Source: Limnohabitans parvus II-B4
GTDB taxonomy: Bacteria > Pseudomonadota > Gammaproteobacteria > Burkholderiales > Burkholderiaceae_C
Length of the DNA: 64,000 nt
Assembly: GCF_003063455.1 (NCBI RefSeq)
Contig: NZ_NESN01000001.1
Location: 248,001-312,000, forward strand
Direction: 5' to 3'
In this document: positions 1 through 7,127 of the stretch, piece by piece
How positions within the stretch are numbered: the first letter of the stretch is position 1
How the letters are laid out: the number at the start of each line of letters is the position of its first letter
Position numbers and translations under genes: made by a program
Notes under the pieces: generated by a model
What the model saw: only the letters and a program-made list of their open reading frames with translations
Told to the model about the DNA's origin: nothing
Database searches by the model: none

Positions 1-1581
1 GCCCCCGGCCAGCCCGGCCAAAGTGGCGCTGCCCACAAACACCTGGTAGCGCAAAGCCTGCACCGGCAAACCGCTGGCGGCTGCCCGCAGCGGGGCATCG
101 CGCAAGGCCTGCAAAGCCGCGCCCCGACTGGACCCGACCACACGGGCCATGCCCGCCAGCGCCAGCAACACGCCCGCGCACAGCGCGGCATCCCAAAATG
201 GACGTTGCTCGGGATCGACCAGACGCAGACCAATCAGTCCGTTGTCGCCCCCCGTGAGGCCCACCCATTGGGTCGCGCCCGCCCAGACCATTTGCGCCAG
301 CGCCAGCGACAGCATCGCCAAGTAGACCCCGCTGCTGCGCACCACCAAAGCGCCAAAAACCAAGGCCACGGTCAGCGCCAGCGCCATGCCGGCGGCCAAG
401 GACGTCAACAGGCCCGAACCCCAGTGCAGGTGTGCCAGCGCCGCGCCATAAGCGCCCAGTGCAAAAAATGCGGCATGGCCAAAACTGACCAGACCGCCCA
501 GCGCCATCATCCACTGCAGGCTGAGGCCAAACAACATCATCACCATCACGTCTTCTGCCAGGCTGCGCCCGTAGTCGCCCTGCCCCCAAGCCAACAGCGT
601 CAAGCTCACAAAAACTGCCGCAAACATCGCACGCCCAACCCACGCCACAGGCCAGAGTGCAAACACGGGTACGCTTTCACGCTGTTCGGCATGGGCCGCA
701 GAACCAGCCAAGCCCTGAGGCCGCCAAACCAACACCACCGCCATGGTCAAAAACACCAACACCAGCGTGGCCTGCGGGAAAAAACTCACACCCAAAGCAT
801 GGATCACACCAATCAGCACAGCCGCAGCAAAAGCCCCGCCGATGCTGCCCAGCCCGCCCGTGACCACGACCACAAAGGTCTCGACCACCACGTTCACGTC
901 CATCTGCAAATTGGCCGGTTCACGCGGCAGCTGCAGCGCCCCGGCCAAACCGGCCAGGCCACAGCCCAGCATGACCACGCCCAGCATGAGGGGTGCGGGG
1001 TTCACGCCCAAGGCATCCAACATCTCGCGGTCTTGCGTGGCGGCTTTGACACGCTGGCCCCACAGCGTGCGCGTGAGCAACAGGTGCAGGCCCAGCCAGA
1101 CGAGTGGGCCCAGCACCAGCGTGAAGAGTTGCCAGGTCGGGAAATACGACTCGCCCAGTTCAATCGCGCCCTTGAGGCCCGGAAAGCGCGGGGCAAAAAC
1201 CTCTTCCGGCCCGAAATACCAGCGCATGGCGTCGTGCAACGCCAGCGTCAGGCCAAAAGTGGCGACCAGTTGGTAGAGCTGGGGGGCATGGCGCATGCGC
1301 TTTAAGAGCAGCACCTCGGTGATGGCCCCGAGCAAGGCCGCCAGGCACGCGCCCATAAGGATGGCCGTGCCATAGCCCCAAGCGGTGTCGGCCATCGCGG
1401 GCCACCAGTGGGTGACGGCATGTGCCGACCACAAAGCACCCAGCATGAAGAAGCTGCCGTGCGCGAAATTGACAATCCGGGTCACGCCAAAAATCAGCGT
1501 CAGCCCGGATGCCATCAGGAACAAGGTGGTGGCGTGGCTCAGGCCATTGAGCAGTTGAAGCGCCAAGCCGTCGAAACCCAA
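1..1581 (-). CDS. livHM: Fused LivH-LivM branched-chain amino acid ABC permease (3' end off the window)
   Basis: This inner-membrane protein would form both permease halves of a branched-chain amino acid (or amide/urea-type) ABC importer. Reading the minus strand from a TTG at 1581 (AAGGAA five bases upstream) gives one open frame of 527 codons without a stop to the left edge. Residues 1-290 are LivH-like: a glycine-rich first membrane segment, then RIVNFAHGS at 35-43, the family hallmark. After a short linker a LivM-like half follows (LGGLVSFGHAAFFALGAYGA, then a GGDNGL motif). The two halves are usually separate genes, so this is a natural fusion. It starts 30 bp after the nitroreductase gene on the same strand. 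The ATPases LivG/LivF would be expected just past the left edge. The substrate cannot be told from the sequence. Confidence 0.88.
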   Translation of the reverse strand, partial: MGFDGLALQLLNGLSHATTLFLMASGLTLIFGVTRIVNFAHGSFFMLGALWSAHAVTHWWPAMADTAWGYGTAILMGACLAALLGAITEVLLLKRMRHAPQLYQLVATFGLTLALHDAMRWYFGPEEVFAPRFPGLKGAIELGESYFPTWQLFTLVLGPLVWLGLHLLLTRTLWGQRVKAATQDREMLDALGVNPAPLMLGVVMLGCGLAGLAGALQLPREPANLQMDVNVVVETFVVVVTGGLGSIGGAFAAAVLIGVIHALGVSFFPQATLVLVFLTMAVVLVWRPQGLAGSAAHAEQRESVPVFALWPVAWVGRAMFAAVFVSLTLLAWGQGDYGRSLAEDVMVMMLFGLSLQWMMALGGLVSFGHAAFFALGAYGAALAHLHWGSGLLTSLAAGMALALTVALVFGALVVRSSGVYLAMLSLALAQMVWAGATQWVGLTGGDNGLIGLRLVDPEQRPFWDAALCAGVLLALAGMARVVGSSRGAALQALRDAPLRAAASGLPVQALRYQVFVGSATLAGLAGG

Positions 1582-1611
1582 ACTTGTTCCTTTCTTCTCA
1601 GAACTGCGAGC

Positions 1612-2349
1612 TCACTCCACCCAGTGGGTGAAATCCTGCGACGTCACGCGGGTGGTCTGGAAAGTGTTGACCAGCGCCGACTCGTCGGCATAACCCAGCG
1701 CCATGCCGCAAACGACCATCTCGTTCTCGCCCGCGCCCACATGGGGCAGGATGATTTTGGAGAAGCCGTTCCACGCCGCTTGCGGGCAGGTGTGCAGGCC
1801 ACGCGAGCGTGCTGCCACCATGATGCTTTGCAAGAACATGCCGTAGTCCAGCAAGCTGCCACGACCCATGACCTTGTCAATCGTGAAGATCAGGCCCACG
1901 GGTGCATCAAAGAAGCGGAAGTTTTGCTGGTGCTGCGCGTGCATGCGCTCTTTGTCGCCTTTGCCGATGCCCAGCACGCCATAGAGACCAAAACCGCATT
2001 CGCGGCGGCGGTCGATGTAGGGGCTGACCCATTTTTCGGGGTAATAGTCGTAGGACTCTGCGTATTCAGACGCCAGCGCGGGGTTGGCGCTGATGGCGTC
2101 GTGCGCGGCGCAGGTCTTGGCCACCAGCTCGTCGCGCTTGGCGCCCTGCAGCACATAGACTTTCCAGGGCTGGGTGTTGGTGCCGCTGGGCGAGCGTGCC
2201 GCAACGCTCAGCACCTCTTGCAAAACACTGCGCTCCACCGCCTGGGGCAAATAAGCGCGGGCCGAAAAGCGGCTCAGGATGGCCGCGTCCACGCTGGCCG
2301 GGTCGTTCACGCGGGTGCTGACCTGGGATCCAATGTTCAGAATGCTCAT
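1612..2349 (-). CDS. Nitroreductase-family FMN oxidoreductase
   Basis: A 245-residue protein of the nitroreductase superfamily (NfsB/PnbA branch): soluble, probably dimeric FMN enzymes that reduce nitroaromatics or quinones with NAD(P)H. The N-terminal FMN-phosphate-binding arginine/serine pattern (SRFSARAYLPQ, about 26-36) and the SPSGTNTQPWKVYVL segment (about 53-67) are typical. A conserved GMALGYAD segment lies near the C-terminus. Its ATG overlaps the TGA of the upstream thioesterase gene (ATGA), so the two are probably translationally coupled. The physiological substrate is unknown. The neighbourhood (thioesterase, deacetylase-like hydrolase, LivHM) hints at organic-acid or amide metabolism, but that is inference. 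Confidence 0.85.
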   Translation of the reverse strand: MSILNIGSQVSTRVNDPASVDAAILSRFSARAYLPQAVERSVLQEVLSVAARSPSGTNTQPWKVYVLQGAKRDELVAKTCAAHDAISANPALASEYAESYDYYPEKWVSPYIDRRRECGFGLYGVLGIGKGDKERMHAQHQQNFRFFDAPVGLIFTIDKVMGRGSLLDYGMFLQSIMVAARSRGLHTCPQAAWNGFSKIILPHVGAGENEMVVCGMALGYADESALVNTFQTTRVTSQDFTHWVE

Positions 2350-2798
2350 GTCAAAGTCTCCAGAAATGTTTTGAGTGCGGCAGGCAGGGGCACGGGGCGA
2401 CGGGTTTCGCGGTCCACGTACACGTGCACAAAATGGCCTCGGGCGGCGGTCAGGTCTTCACCTTGAGCGAAAAGACCCACCTCATAGCGCACGCTCGAGG
2501 TGCCCAGCTTGGCGACGCGGATGCCCGCGTCAATGGTTTGCGGGAAGGCCAGCGGCGCAAAGTAAAAACACTGGGTTTCCACCACCAGGCCGATGGTCGA
2601 ACCCGCGTGGATGTCGAGCACGCCCTGCTCGATCAGCGTGGCGTTCACCGCCGTGTCGAACCAGCTGTAATAGACCACGTTGTTCACATGACCGTAAACG
2701 TCGTTGTCCATCCAGCGGGTGCCAATGGCGCGGAACGCCTTGTAGCTGCTGCGGGCGTCGGCTTGAGGCTTCACGGAAGGTGTGGCGGGCGAATTCAT
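2346..2798 (-). CDS. Hot-dog acyl-CoA thioesterase (4-hydroxybenzoyl-CoA thioesterase family)
   Basis: A 150-residue single hot-dog domain protein. The 4HBT active-site pattern is visible as DNDVYGHVNNVVYY at about 31-44, with Asp33 as the probable catalytic residue and His37-x-Asn39 following. Family members hydrolyse acyl-CoA thioesters in the cytoplasm as tetramers. The ATG at 2798 is chosen because it overlaps the stop of the upstream gene (ATGA), and because the open frame upstream of it is just the 3' end of that gene read out of phase. The stop overlaps the ATG of the nitroreductase gene. The acyl substrate is not determinable. Confidence 0.88.
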   Translation of the reverse strand: MNSPATPSVKPQADARSSYKAFRAIGTRWMDNDVYGHVNNVVYYSWFDTAVNATLIEQGVLDIHAGSTIGLVVETQCFYFAPLAFPQTIDAGIRVAKLGTSSVRYEVGLFAQGEDLTAARGHFVHVYVDRETRRPVPLPAALKTFLETLT

Positions 2799-3724
2799 GA
2801 CTGTTGATTGTGCCAGCGTTGCCAATAGCCCAATGCCACATCCCAAGTTTGCATTTGCACCTGCACCGTGGTCTCGATGTCGTGGCCATAACCCCCGCCC
2901 ATGCACATCACCACGGGCAGTTTTCGCTGCCAGGCCCAGTCCATGACCACGCGGTCGCGGGCTTGCATGCCGTCGGCTGTGAGCTTGAGCCGCCCCAAGC
3001 GATCACCTTCGTGCGGGTCGGCCCCAGCCAGGTAAATCACCAGATGCGGGTCAAACCGGTCTTGCAGGGTTTGCAGCGCTTGGTGCAGCGCGGCCAAATA
3101 CGGCTCGTCGGTGCAGCCGTCGGGCAGGCCCACGTCCAGGTCGCTGGCTTCCTTGCGGAACGGAAAGTTCTTTTCGCCATGCAGCGACAAGGTGAACACG
3201 CTCGGGTCGTTGGCAAAAATGTGCGCCGTGCCGTTGCCTTGGTGCACATCCAAGTCGATCACGGCCACGTTCATCTTTTGGCGGTGGTGCCGCCAGGCTT
3301 CGGCCTGCATCAGGCGGGCGGTGACGGCAATGTCGTTGAAAACACAAAACCCGCCGCCCTTGTGTGCATAGGCATGGTGCGTGCCACCTGCCAAGTTGCC
3401 CGCCACGCCTTGGGCCAGCGCATCGCGGGCCGCTGCCACCGAGGCCCCCACTGAACGGCGGGCCCGCTCGGCCATGGCCAGGCTCCATGGAAACCCGATT
3501 TCACGCTGCAAAGCGGCATCAAGCCCCCCTGTGGCAACGCCTTGTACATAAGCGGGGGTGTGCACCAGCGCCAGCTCGCCGTCGCTGGCGGCGGGGGCTT
3601 CGCGCATCTGCACGCCCGGTAGTTCTGCGCTCAGTCGGTCGCGCAAGCGGCTGTACTTGCGCATGGGAAAGCGGTGGCCTTCGGGCAAGGGCAAGACAAA
3701 GTGGTCGGCGTAGTAGGCGTGCAT
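2795..3724 (-). CDS. Histone deacetylase superfamily (acetoin utilisation-type) amidohydrolase
   Basis: A 309-residue zinc-dependent deacetylase-like enzyme. The fold signatures are all present: the catalytic His pair in [19 protein letters not shown] (His116/117), zinc ligands Asp159 and His161 in DLDVHQGNG and Asp236 in GADPHEGD, and the transition-state Tyr279 in GGGYG. Bacterial relatives remove acetyl groups from proteins, polyamines or small acetylated amines; none of these can be singled out here. It appears to be the first gene of a four-gene minus-strand operon, with ATGA overlap to the thioesterase. The start at 3724 lies near the divergent phasin promoter region. Confidence 0.9.
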   Translation of the reverse strand: MHAYYADHFVLPLPEGHRFPMRKYSRLRDRLSAELPGVQMREAPAASDGELALVHTPAYVQGVATGGLDAALQREIGFPWSLAMAERARRSVGASVAAARDALAQGVAGNLAGGTHHAYAHKGGGFCVFNDIAVTARLMQAEAWRHHRQKMNVAVIDLDVHQGNGTAHIFANDPSVFTLSLHGEKNFPFRKEASDLDVGLPDGCTDEPYLAALHQALQTLQDRFDPHLVIYLAGADPHEGDRLGRLKLTADGMQARDRVVMDWAWQRKLPVVMCMGGGYGHDIETTVQVQMQTWDVALGYWQRWHNQQS

Positions 3725-3829
3725 GGGTCAACTTGTGGAGCCCCCGATTCTAGAAAACCCTCTCTAAACTGCGCACCAAGCCACCCGATCCCCTTGCAAT
3801 ACCCCGTGAAAACCCTAAAATTCAAATCA

Positions 3830-3847
3830 TGCTGCACTGCAACAATG
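3830..3847. promoter_or_regulatory. Possible PhaR-type operator upstream of the phasin gene
   Basis: The sequence TGCTGCACTGCAACAATG shows clustered TGC/GCA half-sites about 75-90 bp before the phasin start. PhaR repressors of PHA-producing bacteria bind TGC-rich elements in phasin promoters, so this is a reasonable candidate. The assignment rests on motif resemblance and position only. Confidence 0.35.
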
Positions 3848-3919
3848 TTGTACGGCCCCGGCCAGTTTCGGCGCAGTCTTTTTGAAACCCCTCTTAATTT
3901 TTTTGATCTGGAGATCCTC

Positions 3920-4453
3920 ATGATGACCGCTGAACAAATCGTCGCCTCGCACAAAGCCAACGTTGAAACCCTGTTTGGCTTGACTGCCAAAGCCTTCGAA
4001 GGCGTGGAAAAGCTGGTTGAACTGAACCTGAGCGCTGCCAAAGCCGCTCTTGACGAGTCCGCCAACAGCACCCAAGCCGTGTTGAGCGTGAAAGACGCAC
4101 AAGACCTGCTGGCCATGCAAGCCAGCCTGTTTCAGCCTTTGGCTGAAAAAACAGCGGCTTACAGCCGTCACCTGTATGACATCGCTTCCGGCACTGGTGG
4201 CGAGTTCACCAAAGCCTTCGAAGCCCAAGCTGCTGCTGCTCAAAAGCAGTTCGCCACTTTGGTGGACACCGCCGCATCCAACGCGCCTGCCGGTTCCGAG
4301 CAAGCCGTGGCCATGATGAAGGGTGCTGTGACTGCCGCCAACAGCGCTTTCGAGTCCGTGCAAAAAGCCGTCAAGCAAGCCACAGATCTGGCCGAATCCA
4401 ACCTGGCTGCCGTGACACAAACGGCCACACCAAAAGCTGGCAAAAAGAAGTGA
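3920..4453 (+). CDS. phaP: Phasin, polyhydroxyalkanoate granule-associated protein
   Basis: A 177-residue, Ala/Lys/Glu-rich, almost wholly helical protein with no cysteines, matching the short Phasin_2 family that coats PHA (PHB) storage granules in the cytoplasm. The N-terminus ([20 protein letters not shown]) and the later [16 protein letters not shown] stretch are typical of the family. The C-terminus ends in a lysine run (PKAGKKK). Two adjacent ATGs exist (3920 and 3923); GGAGA at 3910-3914 fits either. The gene stands alone, with its own terminator and a possible PhaR site upstream, which fits the usual PhaR control of phasins. The PHA synthase genes are not in the window. Confidence 0.93.
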   Translation: MMTAEQIVASHKANVETLFGLTAKAFEGVEKLVELNLSAAKAALDESANSTQAVLSVKDAQDLLAMQASLFQPLAEKTAAYSRHLYDIASGTGGEFTKAFEAQAAAAQKQFATLVDTAASNAPAGSEQAVAMMKGAVTAANSAFESVQKAVKQATDLAESNLAAVTQTATPKAGKKK

Positions 4454-4551
4454 TTTTGAATACAGTCGGGCGTTGATGCTTCCGACTGTTTCATTGACAA
4501 GTTGTCTCCTCGGATCTCTTTGAATTTCGTCTGGGAAACAGGGATCCCTTC

Positions 4552-4582
4552 AAGGGCTGATCGCAAGATCAGCCCTTTTTTT
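4552..4582 (+). terminator. Rho-independent terminator of the phasin gene
   Basis: A perfect 11-bp stem (AAGGGCTGATC / GATCAGCCCTT) with a GCAA tetraloop, followed by seven or more T residues. A second, weaker hairpin (CAGTCGG / CCGACTG) sits earlier at 4463-4488. Confidence 0.9.
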
Positions 4583-4642
4583 GTGCTGATTTCCTGAGCA
4601 CATGACAGACATTGGCCCCACCCGACTTGATCGGGGGTACAC

Positions 4643-4738
4643 GCCCGAACCCTGTCATGCCCGAACCCTGTCATGCCCGAACCCTGTCATGCCCGAACCC
4701 TGTCATGCCAAAACCCTGTCACCCCCGCCCCCTGTCAC
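4643..4738. repeat. Tandem array of a 16-bp unit (GCCCGAACCCTGTCAT)
   Basis: Six contiguous 16-base units: four identical copies of GCCCGAACCCTGTCAT, followed by two diverged units ending in CCTGTCAC. A further identical copy and one variant recur at 4837-4868. The units look like a fragment of the surrounding palindrome family amplified by slippage. Confidence 0.9.
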
Positions 4739-4809
4739 CCCCGACTTGATCGGGGGTCCATGTCTGCTTGCCTTCGATCGCCATGGATACCCGAATGCGC
4801 GGGTATGAC
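4735..4809. repeat. BIME-like inverted pair of palindromes with GTCA...TGAC ends
   Basis: A compact mirrored element: GTCA, palindrome CCCCCGA/TCGGGGG, CCATG, spacer, CATGG, a second palindrome ACCCG/CGGGT, then TGAC. The outer GTCA/TGAC and inner CCATG/CATGG boxes are inverted copies, as in REP pairs mobilised by RAYT-type transposases. No transposase is present nearby. Confidence 0.7.
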
Positions 4810-4916
4810 AAATAGCCGACTCGATCGGGGGTTCACGCCCGAACCCTGTCATGCCCGCCCCCTGTCACCCCCGACCCGATCGGGGGTCTATGTCTGCCTG
4901 TGCGTGTTGCGCCCGT

Positions 4917-5849
4917 TCAGCGCCCGGCTTCAAACTCAGCCAGACGAGCTTTCAGGCTGGGCAGCATGGCACGCATGGCCACACGGCCTGCTTCTATAGA
5001 GCGCATGCGGGCACCGAAATCGGCACTTTTGACCCCCGACAGTGCCGGACGAACCACAAAGTCGGCGTCTTTCAAGGCCAAGGTGTTGATGCTCTTGCCC
5101 ATGATGGCGAAGGTCTGCATCAGTATCTGGAAGGTGTCGCCCGACGGATTGCCTTCGGGGTCACTTGAAATATCGACCGCGATCACGAAATTGGCCCCCA
5201 TGTCCCGGGCTTGACGCACCGGCACTGGTGCGACCAAACCGCCATCCACGTATTCACGATCGCCGATGCGCACGGGCTGAAAAACGGCGGGCACGGCACT
5301 TGATGCGCGCACAGCCGCCCCGGTGTTGCCACGGCGGAAGGTAATGGACTCTCCGCTGCCCAGATCGGTGGCCACAATCCCCAAGGGGATCTTCATTTGC
5401 TCCAAGCTGCGTCCGCCCACCTGCGTGTTCACGTACTTGGCCAGCGCCTCGCCGCGCAATGCGCCCCGGTTCAGTATCGGCAGCATCCAATCGGTGATGT
5501 CGGCCTCTTGCATGGTTTCGGCCAAACGGGCGAGTTCGGCCGTGCTTTTGCCACTGGCGTACAAAGCGGCCACCAGGCTGCCCGCCGATGTGCCCACCAC
5601 ATGGCTCGGTCGATAACCGGCCTCCTCCAGCACCTGGATCACACCCAGATGGGCGAACCCTCGTGCCGCGCCCCCGCCCAAAGCCAAGCCCAGCTTGATC
5701 TCGCGGCGCTCTGCGGCATGCGGCAGCTTGCCATTTTCCCCAGCAGGTCCTCTGGTCACACTGCCACATCCAGCCAGCACCAGCGTCAACAACATGGCCC
5801 CAAGCCCCATCCAGCCAGTGCGTTGCCCATTTCGCTTCACTGATTTCAT
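4917..5849 (-). CDS. Patatin-like phospholipase lipoprotein (RssA/NTE type)
   Basis: A 310-residue serine hydrolase of the patatin family. Residues 1-28 form a lipoprotein signal with lipobox LAGC (Cys28), so the enzyme is probably membrane-anchored in the envelope. The oxyanion-hole motif GGGAARG is at 58-64, the nucleophile Ser88 lies in GTSAG (86-90), and the catalytic Asp192 is in DGG (192-194), completing the Ser-Asp dyad. Family members hydrolyse phospholipids or lysophospholipids. The gene is transcribed towards the repeat cluster and away from the iron locus. Between its start and fbpA lies a Fur-box-like sequence that could also affect this gene. Confidence 0.9.
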   Translation of the reverse strand: MKSVKRNGQRTGWMGLGAMLLTLVLAGCGSVTRGPAGENGKLPHAAERREIKLGLALGGGAARGFAHLGVIQVLEEAGYRPSHVVGTSAGSLVAALYASGKSTAELARLAETMQEADITDWMLPILNRGALRGEALAKYVNTQVGGRSLEQMKIPLGIVATDLGSGESITFRRGNTGAAVRASSAVPAVFQPVRIGDREYVDGGLVAPVPVRQARDMGANFVIAVDISSDPEGNPSGDTFQILMQTFAIMGKSINTLALKDADFVVRPALSGVKSADFGARMRSIEAGRVAMRAMLPSLKARLAEFEAGR

Positions 5850-5866
5850 CTTTTCCCTCAGATCTT

Positions 5867-5885
5867 ATTGATAATGATTCGCATT
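5867..5885. promoter_or_regulatory. Fur box candidate
   Basis: The sequence ATTGATAATGATTCGCATT closely matches the Fur consensus (GATAATGAT followed by a degenerate inverted CATT arm). It lies about 40 bp upstream of the iron-binding-protein gene and about 20 bp from the patatin start, so it could govern either direction. Motif match only. Confidence 0.75.
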
Positions 5886-5926
5886 TGGATTAAAATCCGT
5901 CCATCGACACCCAAAGCCTTCAGACC

Positions 5927-6970
5927 ATGACACTTTCCAAATCCCTTTTGAGCATCGCTTGCCTGTTGGCCGCCACCTCGGGTGTGGCACAAGACAAAGT
6001 CCTGAACATCTATTCGGCCCGCCATTACCCGACCGATGAAGTCATGTACAGCGACTTCACCAAAGCCACCGGCATCAAGATCAACCGGGTCGATGCCGAC
6101 GATGCAGGTATTCTCGCCCGTCTGAAGGCCGAGGGCGCAGCCTCTCCTGCCGATGTGATTTTGTTGGTCGACGCCGCACGTCTGTGGCGTGCCGAGGTCG
6201 ATGGCCTGTTCCAACCCATCAAATCGGCCAAACTCGAAGAAGCCATTCCCGCCAACTTGCGCGCCAAACCTGCAGACAACGGTGGCACAACTTGGTTTGG
6301 CTTGTCCACCCGGGCGCGAGTGATCGTGTACGACAAGATCAAGTTCAAAAAAACCGACCTGGACAGCTACGAAAAACTGGCCGACCCCAAGCTCAAGGGC
6401 AGCTTGTGCATCCGCTCCGGATCGCACCCTTACAACCTGAGCCTGTTTGGGGCCATGACCGAGCACCTAGGACCTGCCAAAACAGAGATTTGGCTCAAGG
6501 GCTTGGTGGACAACATGGCCCGCAGCCCCAAAGGTGGTGACACCGACCAGATCAAAGGCGTGGCCTCTGGCGAGTGCGGCGTGGCAGTGACCAACACCTA
6601 TTACTTGGCCCGCATGATGCGCTCGACCAACCCGGCTGACCGTGCCGTGACCGAAAAAATCGGCGTGGTCGTCCCCAACCAATCGAGCTGGGGCACACAC
6701 ATGAACATCGCCGGAGGGGCCGTCGCCCGCCACGCCAAGAACGCCGACCACGCCATCCAGTTTTTGGAATACCTGGCCAGCCCTGCGGCGCAAAACCACT
6801 TTGCCAACGGCAACAACGAATGGCCCGCAGCCAAAGGCGTGAGCTTCGACAACCCGGCACTCAAAGCCATGACGGGCGGCAGCTTCAAGAGTGAGCTGAT
6901 CCCGATCAGCGCCGTGGGCATGAACCAGATCAAGGTGCAGCAGATGCTGGACCGCGTCGGCTTCAAGTAA
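5927..6970 (+). CDS. fbpA: Periplasmic ferric-iron-binding protein (FbpA/FutA type)
   Basis: A 347-residue periplasmic binding protein of the Fe(3+) ABC importer family. The first 21 or so residues are a Sec signal peptide ending in SGVAQ. The mature start KVLNIYSARHYPTDE and the adjacent tyrosines in TNTYYLARMM (Tyr225/Tyr226) are the iron-ligand signature of FbpA/FutA/IdiA proteins. A Fur-box-like site just upstream fits iron repression. The matching permease and ATPase genes do not follow; a TonB receptor does, after 157 bp with a long hairpin. It either uses an importer encoded elsewhere or passes iron from the co-encoded siderophore system. Confidence 0.9.
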   Translation: MTLSKSLLSIACLLAATSGVAQDKVLNIYSARHYPTDEVMYSDFTKATGIKINRVDADDAGILARLKAEGAASPADVILLVDAARLWRAEVDGLFQPIKSAKLEEAIPANLRAKPADNGGTTWFGLSTRARVIVYDKIKFKKTDLDSYEKLADPKLKGSLCIRSGSHPYNLSLFGAMTEHLGPAKTEIWLKGLVDNMARSPKGGDTDQIKGVASGECGVAVTNTYYLARMMRSTNPADRAVTEKIGVVVPNQSSWGTHMNIAGGAVARHAKNADHAIQFLEYLASPAAQNHFANGNNEWPAAKGVSFDNPALKAMTGGSFKSELIPISAVGMNQIKVQQMLDRVGFK

Positions 6971-6990
6971 AGCTAGGCATCGCCCAAGGC

Positions 6991-7024
6991 CCTGCCCGGT
7001 TTCAGACAGCTGAAACCAGGCAGG
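6991..7024. repeat. 15-bp stem hairpin between fbpA and the receptor gene
   Basis: Two 15-base arms, CCTGCCCGGTTTCAG and CTGAAACCAGGCAGG, pair with a single mismatch around an ACAG loop. No T-run follows, so it is not a classical terminator. It may attenuate transcription or stabilise the fbpA transcript 3' end. Confidence 0.7.
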
Positions 7025-7127
7025 TGCCCATGAATCAGCCAGCCATTCACACCGAGCACCGCTCGGGTGGTGATAGCCAGCCATTGAACTCAGCGGCAAA
7101 CCCGGTTTTGCCATTTCCCCTTACTCA

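Larger units (their letters stand above)
4621..4886. repeat. Cluster of four CCCCCGA-N5-TCGGGGG palindromes
   Basis: Four copies of a small palindrome, CCCCCGA / TCGGGGG around a 5-base loop (CTTGA, CTCGA or CCCGA), lie at 4621-4637, 4738-4756, 4816-4831 and 4868-4886. Two of them are perfect 7-bp stems. They occupy the convergent space between the phasin and patatin genes, as REP/BIME-like elements usually do. No protein-coding signal is seen in 4583-4916. Confidence 0.85.

Noticed and set aside
205..1305. Long plus-strand open frame of 366 codons
   Set aside because: It is antisense to the LivHM gene, has His/Gln/Arg-rich composition without any domain, and arises from GC-rich codon bias.
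4643..4738. Possible CRISPR array
   Set aside because: The 16-bp units are directly contiguous with no spacers, and there are no cas genes; it is a simple tandem repeat.
4602..5214. Short plus-strand frames across the repeat cluster (PCHARTLSC-type repeats)
   Set aside because: The repeated peptide simply reflects the 16-bp DNA repeat; no start signal or domain.
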